This document shows, piece after piece, positions 55,656 through 64,000 of a stretch of DNA of 64,000 nucleotides. The position numbers were made by a program, and so were the translations under genes. Source of the DNA: a virus. The notes under the pieces were generated by a model. That model did no database searches, was not told the DNA's origin, and saw only the letters and a program-made list of their open reading frames with translations. Position 1 is the stretch's first letter, and the number at the start of each line of letters is the position of its first letter. Location of the stretch: positions 1-64,000 of the IMG/VR virus record IMGVR_UViG_3300030012_001430; one strand, written 5' to 3'.

Positions 55656-57638
55656 ATGGCAGTTGAGGATGATATCAAGGAACTCAGGTCAGAGTTTGAG
55701 GGTATTGACCGAGCCATTATCGATGGCGCAAAAAACATGAGAAACCTACAATCAACGCTCAGTAAGACAAATGCAGTTTTAGGTTCAAAGAATTGGGAGA
55801 TATTCTCTCGATTCATATCGGGAACAGGACTTTGGAGAGTTCAGAATCGAGTCAAGGCTACTGTTCAACTTCTCAATGAGATGGCTAGTTCCACAGAGAG
55901 AAGAAGACTAGAGGAAGTAAAACAACTCAAGGTGTATGCGGAAATTGCAAACCAATCCAAAGAAATACAAGAAATACAGGCTAACATAGAAGCGGCTGAG
56001 AGTAGCACTGGAAAGGCTAGAGAAGCCGCAATAGAGAAATTGAAAGGACAATCAGTGATATTCAGTGGGCTTCTCTTTCAGTATCAAGACTCAAACAAGG
56101 CTCTCAAGGAAATGTCCCATCTGATGAGCAGACAGACTAAGGACATGGAGAAGTTAGAGAAGATTGCAACGAAAACAGCAAGAAGAAGAAAAGAAGGATT
56201 GATTGCCAATTCATTGACATTCAAGATGGTTAGTGGGTTAGAGCAGAAGATGAAGAGTGTCTTTGGTAGCACAAAGGGAATCGCCAATACTAAACTAAGC
56301 AATATCGCAGAGGCTGCTACGGATGCCAAGGAGGGTTTCTTTGGACTCAGCGAAGAGGAGATTGCTAAGAGATTCGAGGCAATAGGTCGCAGTGAGGATG
56401 ACAAAGATAACGTGAGACACAAAGAAGGGAAGACAACCGGAAAGATAGGAAACAAGTTTGCTAGTGAAGAGCAGATAGAGGAGTTCAACGAACTAGTTAA
56501 GTTGGCAGAGGACAGCAGAAAGATGAGAAAGAAAGCCATGCGAAAGACTGCTGGTTTCTTCAAGTTCGCTGCTACACCAATCACAAACATAGCAAAACAA
56601 ATGGTGAGACTATCAAAGGGAATACTCTCCATTGTCAGATACATGGCAATGGCAGCAGGGTATCTCCTAATCCTAATGTTAGGTCTCACTCTATTGAAGA
56701 GCGTATTTGATGAGACAAAGGACGAACTAGCAACAGGGTTTGCTGCAATGAAGGAAGTCTTTGCAATAGGTATGGCGATTGTATCACAAGGACTAGGTGA
56801 TGCAAAGTCTGCGATACAAAATATAATGAAAGCGTTTAACGAAGGTGATATAATGGGTATCGTTGAAGGTGTAGGGCAGTTACTATTAGCAGGAATTACA
56901 ATACTAGGTGGGTTGCTGGTTGCTACATTAGGAGCAGTTCTTGTTGGCATTGGGACATACATCTCAGAACTTTACAAGCGATTTTACGATGTTGCCATTG
57001 AGAGATTCGGTAGTGTCAGAGCAGCAATAGTAGGAGCGTCATTGAAAGTAATAGGCATCATTGCAAAGATAGTGGCAGCAGTGGCTTTCCTCGCTGTGTT
57101 CTTTGGTGGTGGCTGGATTGCTCTATTAGTTGCTGGAATCGCTCTAGTAATAATGAAAGCAGCAGACATACTGTATGAATACTCTGACCAAATAGCAAAT
57201 GTCCTGTTTGGAATAAAGGACTTCATCGTGGGTATTCCTGCTTTCATTATGGGATTACCAGCAAAGATTGCTGAGTATATCGGTGATAAGTTCAAGGAAG
57301 CGTTGGATGTCAAAGGCAAGGTCAAAGATAAAGTCAAGGGTGCATTCAAGAGTGCTGGAAACCTTCTTGGTTTAGCAGAGGGCGGAAGGATAAGTCAAGG
57401 TGGTCTTGCTGTTGTTGGTGAACGTGGACCTGAACTAGTGCAACTACCAAGAGGGGCGCAAGTACATTCTAACAGTGCCTCCAAAGCAATTGCCTCTTCA
57501 GTTACTAACCACATAACAGTGCAAGTCACAGGAAGAGTCGGTGCTTCTGATGCCGAGATACGAGACATAGCAAACAAGGTAGCAAGGGAAATCAATACTA
57601 GAATGAATAGGACTTCGACATCGGTGGTGAAATTCTAA
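55656..57638 (+). CDS. Tape measure protein
   Basis: 660 residues. Sets tail length and is injected with DNA. N-terminal 300 residues are long helices. A hydrophobic middle contains several possible membrane segments (LSIVRYMAMAAGYLLILML, GIALVIMKAAD). The C-terminus carries LAEGGRISQGGLAVVGERGP and LVQLPRGAQVHSN, the glycine-rich motif found in many tape measures. Modest length means a short tail (about 100 nm by the usual 0.15 nm per residue rule). Start ATG 55656. Confidence 0.88.
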   Translation: MAVEDDIKELRSEFEGIDRAIIDGAKNMRNLQSTLSKTNAVLGSKNWEIFSRFISGTGLWRVQNRVKATVQLLNEMASSTERRRLEEVKQLKVYAEIANQSKEIQEIQANIEAAESSTGKAREAAIEKLKGQSVIFSGLLFQYQDSNKALKEMSHLMSRQTKDMEKLEKIATKTARRRKEGLIANSLTFKMVSGLEQKMKSVFGSTKGIANTKLSNIAEAATDAKEGFFGLSEEEIAKRFEAIGRSEDDKDNVRHKEGKTTGKIGNKFASEEQIEEFNELVKLAEDSRKMRKKAMRKTAGFFKFAATPITNIAKQMVRLSKGILSIVRYMAMAAGYLLILMLGLTLLKSVFDETKDELATGFAAMKEVFAIGMAIVSQGLGDAKSAIQNIMKAFNEGDIMGIVEGVGQLLLAGITILGGLLVATLGAVLVGIGTYISELYKRFYDVAIERFGSVRAAIVGASLKVIGIIAKIVAAVAFLAVFFGGGWIALLVAGIALVIMKAADILYEYSDQIANVLFGIKDFIVGIPAFIMGLPAKIAEYIGDKFKEALDVKGKVKDKVKGAFKSAGNLLGLAEGGRISQGGLAVVGERGPELVQLPRGAQVHSNSASKAIASSVTNHITVQVTGRVGASDAEIRDIANKVAREINTRMNRTSTSVVKF

Positions 57639-58423
57639 TGACAACAAGCGAGGGATATGCAGGAACAAACTTTCGAGTTTGGTTAGAACTACAAAGAAGG
57701 AACGAGATAGGTGGAGATAGGGCAGTCAATAGAATACCTCTCTTCGTGAACGAGATTAGCATTGGAACACAGAAGACCGTTCCCACGATTCCAATTCCGT
57801 TCGGTTCGTTGGCAACGGGAAAATCTGAGACACTGGCTTTCGATATGGGTATAGCGAACAAGAACGTATCACTCAATGGCATACTATTGAATCAACGAAT
57901 ATCAAAGGATACGGGAGAGAACGCTGCCTCTGCAAAGGAGAAGATACTCACTCCATTTGAGTTGGCTCAATTGATACACTCCTATGTAGATAGCAGTGCA
58001 GCACAAGATGACCAGTCAATAAACAAGATAATCATACTCATACCTAGCAGGATAGATACTAACTTTAACTATCATAGTAGTCACAATCCTGCTAATCCAA
58101 ACGCACCTGAAGGCTCTGAAACACTGGACATGGCTGAACTACCATTGATACCATTCACCTTCGATAATAGGAGATACGATGAGAGATTCAAGAGAGCCGC
58201 TAACGATTTCATCGAGAGTAATGTCGGTGTCGAAGGATTGTTAGATTCAACCCCAACAAGTTCCTTTACTGATATTTCTGAGATGGATGAATTACCCGGA
58301 ATGATGGGTTTTATTCGTTCCTTCAACACTACGTTTTCAGGGGAGCAACCCAATAGCGTCCAATTCACCTTAGAGTTTGAAGTTGCTAAGGTTCTCTCTG
58401 AGAACCCAATCAATAACATGTAG
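57638..58423 (+). CDS. Distal tail/baseplate-like protein
   Basis: 261 residues, beta-rich (RVWLELQRRNEIGGD, LFVNEISIGTQKTVPT, PFTFDNRRYDERFKRAAND). Directly follows the tape measure, where distal-tail proteins usually lie. The ATG overlaps the tape-measure stop by one base. No specific family match claimed. Confidence 0.6.
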   Translation: MTTSEGYAGTNFRVWLELQRRNEIGGDRAVNRIPLFVNEISIGTQKTVPTIPIPFGSLATGKSETLAFDMGIANKNVSLNGILLNQRISKDTGENAASAKEKILTPFELAQLIHSYVDSSAAQDDQSINKIIILIPSRIDTNFNYHSSHNPANPNAPEGSETLDMAELPLIPFTFDNRRYDERFKRAANDFIESNVGVEGLLDSTPTSSFTDISEMDELPGMMGFIRSFNTTFSGEQPNSVQFTLEFEVAKVLSENPINNM

Positions 58424-58431
58424 GTGAAGAT

Positions 58432-60999
58432 ATGGCAACAACAGCACATGTAGGAGATACAAGAGCGTTGATATTTCCTGTTATGTGTGATGGACATCTG
58501 AAGATAGAGTATGATGACTACAACACTAACAACTCCAAAGATGAGTTGTGGGACTATGGTGGGCCGTTCTCAATAGAAGCGATAGTAACCCCTTACGATG
58601 TGAATGGAGTGGGACACAGGATATCAGGAAAAGGAAGACTCGATAGTACCAAGACCCCTCCTAGTCCAAACCTATCACTAGACGACCAAGCAGATGCTAC
58701 ATCCAACTATGAGAGTGTCAGTTACTTCGGAGCAGGTAGAGATACTCATAAGATGATGATATTCTGCAATGACTATTTGAAATTCTATCTACAAAACACA
58801 ACCTCATCCAATTTCAATCAACCAGCAGAATACAAGATAGTTGTCGAACTCACAGATTCTATCGGCACTCCGATAAGCCACACAGTTAGTAGTGAACCAG
58901 TATTCGTATCTAAGAAATCATTGACTGGATACTATGACCCTGATGGTTTTTACAGTGGCATAACAACAGACAAGACGAAAATAACCAGTAGTGCGACTGG
59001 CTCTCTTCCCACTGCGACAACTTCGATAACAGGAAACTTGGCTAGTTTCACAAACACTGCTGAAGTACAGGGTACAGCCACATTCACTGTGAATGCTGTT
59101 CCGAGTTCTTCCCATCTAGACGTTGCTGCTTCGAGTGGTACTAATGCAACAGCGAAGATAACATTCTCAACAGGATGGAGTGCTACTCCAATAACACCGG
59201 GTACGACTGCTAGTACCAACAATGCCATCATTCTCAGAAACAGACAAACAGGTTCAGGTGCTAGTTCCAATAAAACATACAGATTCTTTATGACAGATGC
59301 TTCTTCTTCAAGTGCTTGGCCCAGTGAAATGCAGGGAAGTGGTGCTAGAATACACACATTTACTGATTTAGGGAGCAGTACAGGTGGGCCAATGTTGCAA
59401 GCACAATTGAATGACCTTGGCTATGGTTCAACTAATACTCAAGAGGATGTCTTCGTTCCTGAGACTGGTAGGGTTGTGATTGGTAGTAGCACCGTCATGG
59501 GTGCGAATTTTAGATTGATGTTATTCAAGGCTATCAATGACGTAAATGGTAGTGGGAGCAATCCAAGTTCGGGGTTGGATATAACGGCAATAACATCAAA
59601 CACATCAGGAGTAGCAGGAGTGATTACCTTAACACAGGATGCCGTTGGAACAGCAGGAAACCACAGCACGACTCCTAATACTGGTCCTGTTATTGGCTCT
59701 AGCATTGCAAACAGTGGGAAACTAACTGCCACTGTCTTCGGGGATAACTCCTCTGACTCAACCATTGTTGTCGGTACGAACGCTACGAGTGCTAGTAATG
59801 TGAACTACTACATGACAGTCAGATTGCGAAACTCAAATGGTGGTTTAACGGCTGCTAAATACTTCAAGTTCTTTAGTGGTACTTTCGCACATGGAGCATT
59901 GGATAATAACAGCACTACAAGCGTTAGTCCTGTTCATAAGGTTCGGATAGGAGGCAGTACGGGTGTCACTGCTACTTATTTAGCAGCAGCAATCAACAAT
60001 GCATTCACAGGAACTGGCTTTGCGGGAAGTCAGGCAGAAGCCGTTGGAAGCGTAGTCACAGTAACTTCTCCAAGCGGAACAGTCCAATCAAATCAAACGT
60101 TAGCAAGAGTAAGTGGTTATTCTAGTATTATCACAGTAAGTAGCAGTCAGTTTTCCAACTACTCTGCTGCAATTACACCAACCGCATTCATCACTCTAGA
60201 GGATAGTGCTGGTCTAGTCAAGAAGTACAAACCAACTAAGGGAGAGAACAATGAGACTAATGGTTCTACTGCAACAGAAGGAAGCAATGATGTTGTCTTC
60301 TTTACAAATGTAACTGGTACTAACAACAACCTGCAAACGACTGCTCAGAATCTACGAGAAGCAATAAATGGAACTACGGGACACAATGGCTCTCTCACAG
60401 TGACTAGAAATGGTGCTGTGCTAACAATAGTAGCCGCATCAGCAGGAGACCAAGCAATTAGCAATACAGGAATAACTTCGGGATTGTCAATAGGAGCATT
60501 CACCACCAATGTCAATGACATCAATGTAGGGTCAGGTGAAGCAGATGAAATAGGTGCTGGTAATGATATATACAACAATGTCGGGACACTCATAGGAACT
60601 GTTTCTTCAGTAAACGGAAACACGATTACACTCGCATCTGCTCCTGCTACACCAGTCACAGGAACGATATACAGAGACCAACAGAAGGAGGCTTTGTATC
60701 TAGAGCAAGTAAGTAAAGTAGGAATGTCTTTTGACAGAAATACAATCACCTTGTATCTAAATAATCGACCAGTGAAGAGAGCGAAGGTAAACATTGGTAA
60801 GTTCAGATTAGATACCAGTCCGGGTGATTGTTTCATTGGGCAGGATGCAAGTCTTTCTGCTACTGCGAGAAAGGCAACACAATTCATGGGTGAACTCTAT
60901 GAGATTGCATTTCACAAGTCTGCTACTCCTTGCCCTACCATTACAACTCTAACTCCTAATTACAGTGATACTCTGTTCTACTACTCCTTTGGTGATTGA
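58432..60999 (+). CDS. Tail fibre with split LamG-like domain and repeats
   Basis: 855 residues. The first 120 residues (YGGPFSIEAIVTPYDVNGVG) and the last 120 (ITLYLNNRPVKRAKV, CFIGQDASLSATARKA, QFMGELYEIAFHKS) look like two halves of a concanavalin/LamG sandwich that binds sugars. Between them are Ser/Thr/Asn-rich beta repeats (ATYLAAAINNAFTGTG and similar LREAINGTTGHNG). Likely a surface receptor-binding fibre. Confidence 0.65.
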   Translation: MATTAHVGDTRALIFPVMCDGHLKIEYDDYNTNNSKDELWDYGGPFSIEAIVTPYDVNGVGHRISGKGRLDSTKTPPSPNLSLDDQADATSNYESVSYFGAGRDTHKMMIFCNDYLKFYLQNTTSSNFNQPAEYKIVVELTDSIGTPISHTVSSEPVFVSKKSLTGYYDPDGFYSGITTDKTKITSSATGSLPTATTSITGNLASFTNTAEVQGTATFTVNAVPSSSHLDVAASSGTNATAKITFSTGWSATPITPGTTASTNNAIILRNRQTGSGASSNKTYRFFMTDASSSSAWPSEMQGSGARIHTFTDLGSSTGGPMLQAQLNDLGYGSTNTQEDVFVPETGRVVIGSSTVMGANFRLMLFKAINDVNGSGSNPSSGLDITAITSNTSGVAGVITLTQDAVGTAGNHSTTPNTGPVIGSSIANSGKLTATVFGDNSSDSTIVVGTNATSASNVNYYMTVRLRNSNGGLTAAKYFKFFSGTFAHGALDNNSTTSVSPVHKVRIGGSTGVTATYLAAAINNAFTGTGFAGSQAEAVGSVVTVTSPSGTVQSNQTLARVSGYSSIITVSSSQFSNYSAAITPTAFITLEDSAGLVKKYKPTKGENNETNGSTATEGSNDVVFFTNVTGTNNNLQTTAQNLREAINGTTGHNGSLTVTRNGAVLTIVAASAGDQAISNTGITSGLSIGAFTTNVNDINVGSGEADEIGAGNDIYNNVGTLIGTVSSVNGNTITLASAPATPVTGTIYRDQQKEALYLEQVSKVGMSFDRNTITLYLNNRPVKRAKVNIGKFRLDTSPGDCFIGQDASLSATARKATQFMGELYEIAFHKSATPCPTITTLTPNYSDTLFYYSFGD

Positions 61000-61000
61000 G

Positions 61001-64000
61001 ATGGCAAAGACAAATGGAACTATTCTCTATCCCCTGAAATCAGGAGTCAATGAGTCTAATGCCACTGAAGCCTATGCTAGTATGACTACGGAGTTTTCTG
61101 ATGGTTTTGCATTCAAGGATGTATCAGTCAATCCCGTATTGAAAGCGACATATGTGGAGTCTGAGACTACTGGAACTGGAACTGCCACATCCGATGTAGT
61201 TCCATCTGTGATATTCACTGAGATTAGAAAGGGGTCTCATGGTGGCTCTATATCAAATGACAAGCCTGACCAAATAGGAAACAGGCTTCTTCCTAGCAAT
61301 AAGACCATCGCCAACTATGCTATAACCAAGGAAACAACACCTCCTTTCAAAGTAAAGGCATATGATACTAGTATCAGTACGGGTGAGACAAATAGAAAGT
61401 TCGTATATGCAGATACCTCATTGGGTGATTCTGTTATTGACCATCCTGCTACTGATGTTGTGGCATTAGACATAGAGAGATATGATTATTTCATCATGTT
61501 GAATCCTGAGATATATGATTCATCAACACAGACGGATACCGCAAGACCGCATTTTGCTAAGATAACTAGAATATCTACATTCGATGAGTTTGGAGATGGC
61601 TTGGAGTTCAGCCCTAAGTATCCTACTTCTATACCAAAGGGAACTAACTTTGAGATATTCAAAGGACCAGCAAAGACAGATACCGATGTCATGGCTGTGA
61701 GTTATGGGCTTCGTGGGGATAATCAGGCTTCGACAGACAACTATGATGTGCTAAACAGAGTCGATAGACCAACTTTCTACTTCTACAATGACAGGTTGGA
61801 GCAGGATGACCAGTTGGACTACATGGAGAAATACACCGTCACTAGATTGAGATGGTATGACTATAATATTGCATTAGGTACAGGTGACAGTGGGAACGCT
61901 GTTGCTTTCACAAGCAGCAGTGCTGCTTATTCAGCGTTTGAGGAGGGCAGTTCATCGAAGAAACTGTTTGTGAACACAGGCAGTTACCCACAATTTATGA
62001 ATAGAGTATTCCAAGGTATGTCGCTGTTCAATGACTCGGATGATAGTTTTGTTGGTAACGTGAAAACAATCAACACCAGTGATAATTCTATTGAGTTGGA
62101 TTTCGCTAGACAAGCATCAACTGCATGGAGAAGTCAGTCATCTTCTTTTGTTTTAACCTACGGAAAGGGAATACAGAATATAGTATTCAGAACGGAATCA
62201 AAGTTGAAAGGAACAATAACCAATATTGGAAGGAGAAAACTAGATGCAACTCTTGTCGATAATCTAAGGACAACTGATGACGGTGATAGTAATTTCAATC
62301 CTATTCTATGGCATAAAGCGTTTCCAAACATGAAGAGACATACGGGGGATAGCACATCAACAACATCAGCGACTCTTGATGGTAATCGAACTGGTCCTTC
62401 AAGATACATAACATCCGACCCAAGACCTCGTAGGAATGACATCATTCCATTCACTACGGATATAATTGTCAATAACCCTCAGAATAAAATGAGTAAGATA
62501 TTCAAGACTAAATTACTAAACAACTCAGGAATGATGTCAGAAAAAATACGAGAGGGTCAGAAACTCAAGGCTATGAAAACAACATTCAGCGACAAGATGA
62601 CTTTCAAGAAACTGCCATTCAAAGCGTCTAAGGTAGATGGTGCAAATGAGATTCGATTTACAGAAATGTTAGATACACATGACTATGCATTATCCACTAA
62701 ACTCGCTGCTAATTCTATAATCAAGGTAGATGGCTACTACTATGCGATAGATGCAGTGCAGAGTAAATCTTCAGGTACGCAAGATGTCACAGTGAAAGCG
62801 AATAAGACTCTCAAGGCAACAACATTCACTGTGACTCCAACTGTGCATGATTTTGATAATGAGGATGTTGAGATTGCTGCTTGGACAGGAGTTCTAAACA
62901 CAGAGGACTTTGATTCCGATACTCAAGTAGTCTATGCAGATGGAAACAGACTAACTGTATCAGGAACAACCATTCCTAAAGAAGACTCCAAGTTCTATGA
63001 TACTAAGGTGGTATTCTCTAATCTCAGCACTCATCAGAACCATGTGGATTACATAGACAAGGACATGGAGTATGTGAAGTTCCAAGATGCTAGTAGGAAG
63101 TTCTATCAGAATACAAACATACAGAGATTCTACTATTACACAGACACATACAGTTTGCAGGAAGAGGTCTTTGACGGCACAGTTGAATTGAGTGAGACCT
63201 CTGCTGAGAATGGCTTGTCAACATTGGTGATTGAAGGAAGAGATACCAACGCTGCTTTGCTTAACACTCTGATAGACAAGAACCTGTCTTTCTCTGAGGA
63301 CATGGTGTATAGCACACTGAATCCGATTATACCAGCATTGAATGAGGCAACAATGGATGTAAGCAATGTTAGTGGTAAAGTAATTACTCATGCTGCAATA
63401 AGCAACTGGAATACCACCGCTTTAGCAAGAACCCTGTTGTTTACTAGAAGCACCACTGAAGCAGACAACATGATTTTCATTGGAGAGGTAGCATCAGTAA
63501 CAGGAAACAACCAATCTACAACTCTCACACATGAGCCGTTAGTCACACTATCCACTACTGCGAATACTGATATCTACTATTATGACCCTCACTCTGAAGC
63601 AACATACCTCTCAGGCAAGAAAGCAATTGGCAGTAATCCATTGTTAACTAACTCTGCTGCTGACTTCTCAAGAGTCAGCGACAAGGGTTTGGTCTTCTCT
63701 GACTCGTTCTCATTCGATAGAACAGGCACTAGAACCAAATTGGAATCAACATCCAACACTGCTTCATTTGACAATGACAGAACACTAGGATATGATATCG
63801 CTAGTCCAATCAGCATTAATTCATTGAACACTAGCACGTTGAATGCAGACTCGGCTTTTGCAATACAGTTATCAAAAGAAACGGGAGTATCAACAACCAA
63901 GATTAACAAGATGACATATGCTTCTGAGATGTTTGATATTGTAGAGACTATCTCAAAGGATGATGGTGGATTCAAGATGTCAATCGCACCGATTTGTCCT
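61001..64000 (+). CDS. Large tail/baseplate protein, C-terminus outside window
   Basis: Open frame from ATG 61001 (GGTGATTGAG upstream) through the right edge, 1000 codons shown. Beta-rich, Ser/Thr/Asp-rich (TILYPLKSGVNESNATEAYA, NRLTVSGTTIPKEDSKF). Three segments with YYYDxHS or FYYYTDTY patterns. Such giant proteins after the fibre gene usually form the baseplate hub or long side fibres. Function by position only. Confidence 0.7.
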   Translation, partial: MAKTNGTILYPLKSGVNESNATEAYASMTTEFSDGFAFKDVSVNPVLKATYVESETTGTGTATSDVVPSVIFTEIRKGSHGGSISNDKPDQIGNRLLPSNKTIANYAITKETTPPFKVKAYDTSISTGETNRKFVYADTSLGDSVIDHPATDVVALDIERYDYFIMLNPEIYDSSTQTDTARPHFAKITRISTFDEFGDGLEFSPKYPTSIPKGTNFEIFKGPAKTDTDVMAVSYGLRGDNQASTDNYDVLNRVDRPTFYFYNDRLEQDDQLDYMEKYTVTRLRWYDYNIALGTGDSGNAVAFTSSSAAYSAFEEGSSSKKLFVNTGSYPQFMNRVFQGMSLFNDSDDSFVGNVKTINTSDNSIELDFARQASTAWRSQSSSFVLTYGKGIQNIVFRTESKLKGTITNIGRRKLDATLVDNLRTTDDGDSNFNPILWHKAFPNMKRHTGDSTSTTSATLDGNRTGPSRYITSDPRPRRNDIIPFTTDIIVNNPQNKMSKIFKTKLLNNSGMMSEKIREGQKLKAMKTTFSDKMTFKKLPFKASKVDGANEIRFTEMLDTHDYALSTKLAANSIIKVDGYYYAIDAVQSKSSGTQDVTVKANKTLKATTFTVTPTVHDFDNEDVEIAAWTGVLNTEDFDSDTQVVYADGNRLTVSGTTIPKEDSKFYDTKVVFSNLSTHQNHVDYIDKDMEYVKFQDASRKFYQNTNIQRFYYYTDTYSLQEEVFDGTVELSETSAENGLSTLVIEGRDTNAALLNTLIDKNLSFSEDMVYSTLNPIIPALNEATMDVSNVSGKVITHAAISNWNTTALARTLLFTRSTTEADNMIFIGEVASVTGNNQSTTLTHEPLVTLSTTANTDIYYYDPHSEATYLSGKKAIGSNPLLTNSAADFSRVSDKGLVFSDSFSFDRTGTRTKLESTSNTASFDNDRTLGYDIASPISINSLNTSTLNADSAFAIQLSKETGVSTTKINKMTYASEMFDIVETISKDDGGFKMSIAPICP

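Noticed and set aside
56084-56962. 292-codon antisense frame
   Set aside because: Shadow of the tape-measure gene; no start context and low-complexity hydrophobic sequence.
1-64000. Integrated provirus or plasmid
   Set aside because: No integrase, attachment-site duplication, tRNA target or host gene flank is seen within the window; edges are cut, so not excluded outside it.

Overview
The window reads as a large piece (edges cut at both ends) of the genome of a head-tailed double-stranded DNA virus (Caudoviricetes) that infects an archaeon. The tailed-virus morphogenesis set is complete in order: large terminase, portal, prohead protease/scaffold, major capsid protein, adaptor, tail terminator, tail tube, frameshifted tail-assembly chaperone, tape measure, distal tail and fibres. 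The archaeal side is shown by a full-length transcription factor B, a PC4-like coactivator, TATA-box promoters and GGTGAT/GGAGG ribosome binding sites. A marine euryarchaeal (Poseidoniales-like) host would fit the lipoprotein style and the class II ribonucleotide reductase, but this is inference. I see no integrase, transposase, tRNA or CRISPR array.

Layout. (1) Positions 1-16918, minus strand: a tightly packed early operon, most genes overlapping by ATGA or GTGA. It holds a clamp-loader-like fragment, ATP-dependent DNA ligase, PC4, a lipoprotein, a 28-residue peptide with two PCNA-binding-like motifs, JAMM protease, E1-like enzyme, TFB, B12-dependent ribonucleotide reductase, a ThiS-like ubiquitin-fold protein ending in Gly-Gly-Cys, and many small zinc-ribbon and ribbon-helix-helix proteins. 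(2) 16919-17600: an AT-rich divergent region with TTTATCA iterons, a shared promoter motif and probably the replication origin. (3) 17363-21129, plus strand: small accessory genes, four of the intergenic spacers carrying a repeated palindrome-plus-hairpin element whose stem shows compensatory changes, and a roughly 350-base structured non-coding stretch. (4) 21130-44814: virion genes upstream of the capsid, including terminase and portal, mixed with many proteins that share a terminal W-x-x-I/V-L-K peptide. (5) 44816-64000: capsid, connector, tail and fibre genes, with membrane proteins and an Arf-like GTPase inserted between capsid and neck.

Two systems stand out. First, a ubiquitin-like protein (12515-12721), an E1-like adenylating enzyme (7358-7951) and a JAMM isopeptidase (5684-6253) lie in one early operon, which would allow a virus-encoded protein-conjugation or sulfur-carrier cycle. 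Second, about thirteen proteins begin, and three more end, with a short Trp-centred peptide; one of the three is the scaffold itself, at its extreme C-terminus. The simplest reading is a capsid-targeting tag that loads a cargo of internal proteins (zinc proteins, an EF-hand protein, a PAP2 phosphatase and large charged proteins) into the prohead, comparable in logic to the phage T4 internal-protein targeting sequence but different in sequence. Other notable points are a second DNA ligase with a LigD-like domain among virion genes, a LAGLIDADG domain between terminase and portal, and a textbook G-GGA-AAC frameshift site in the tail chaperone.
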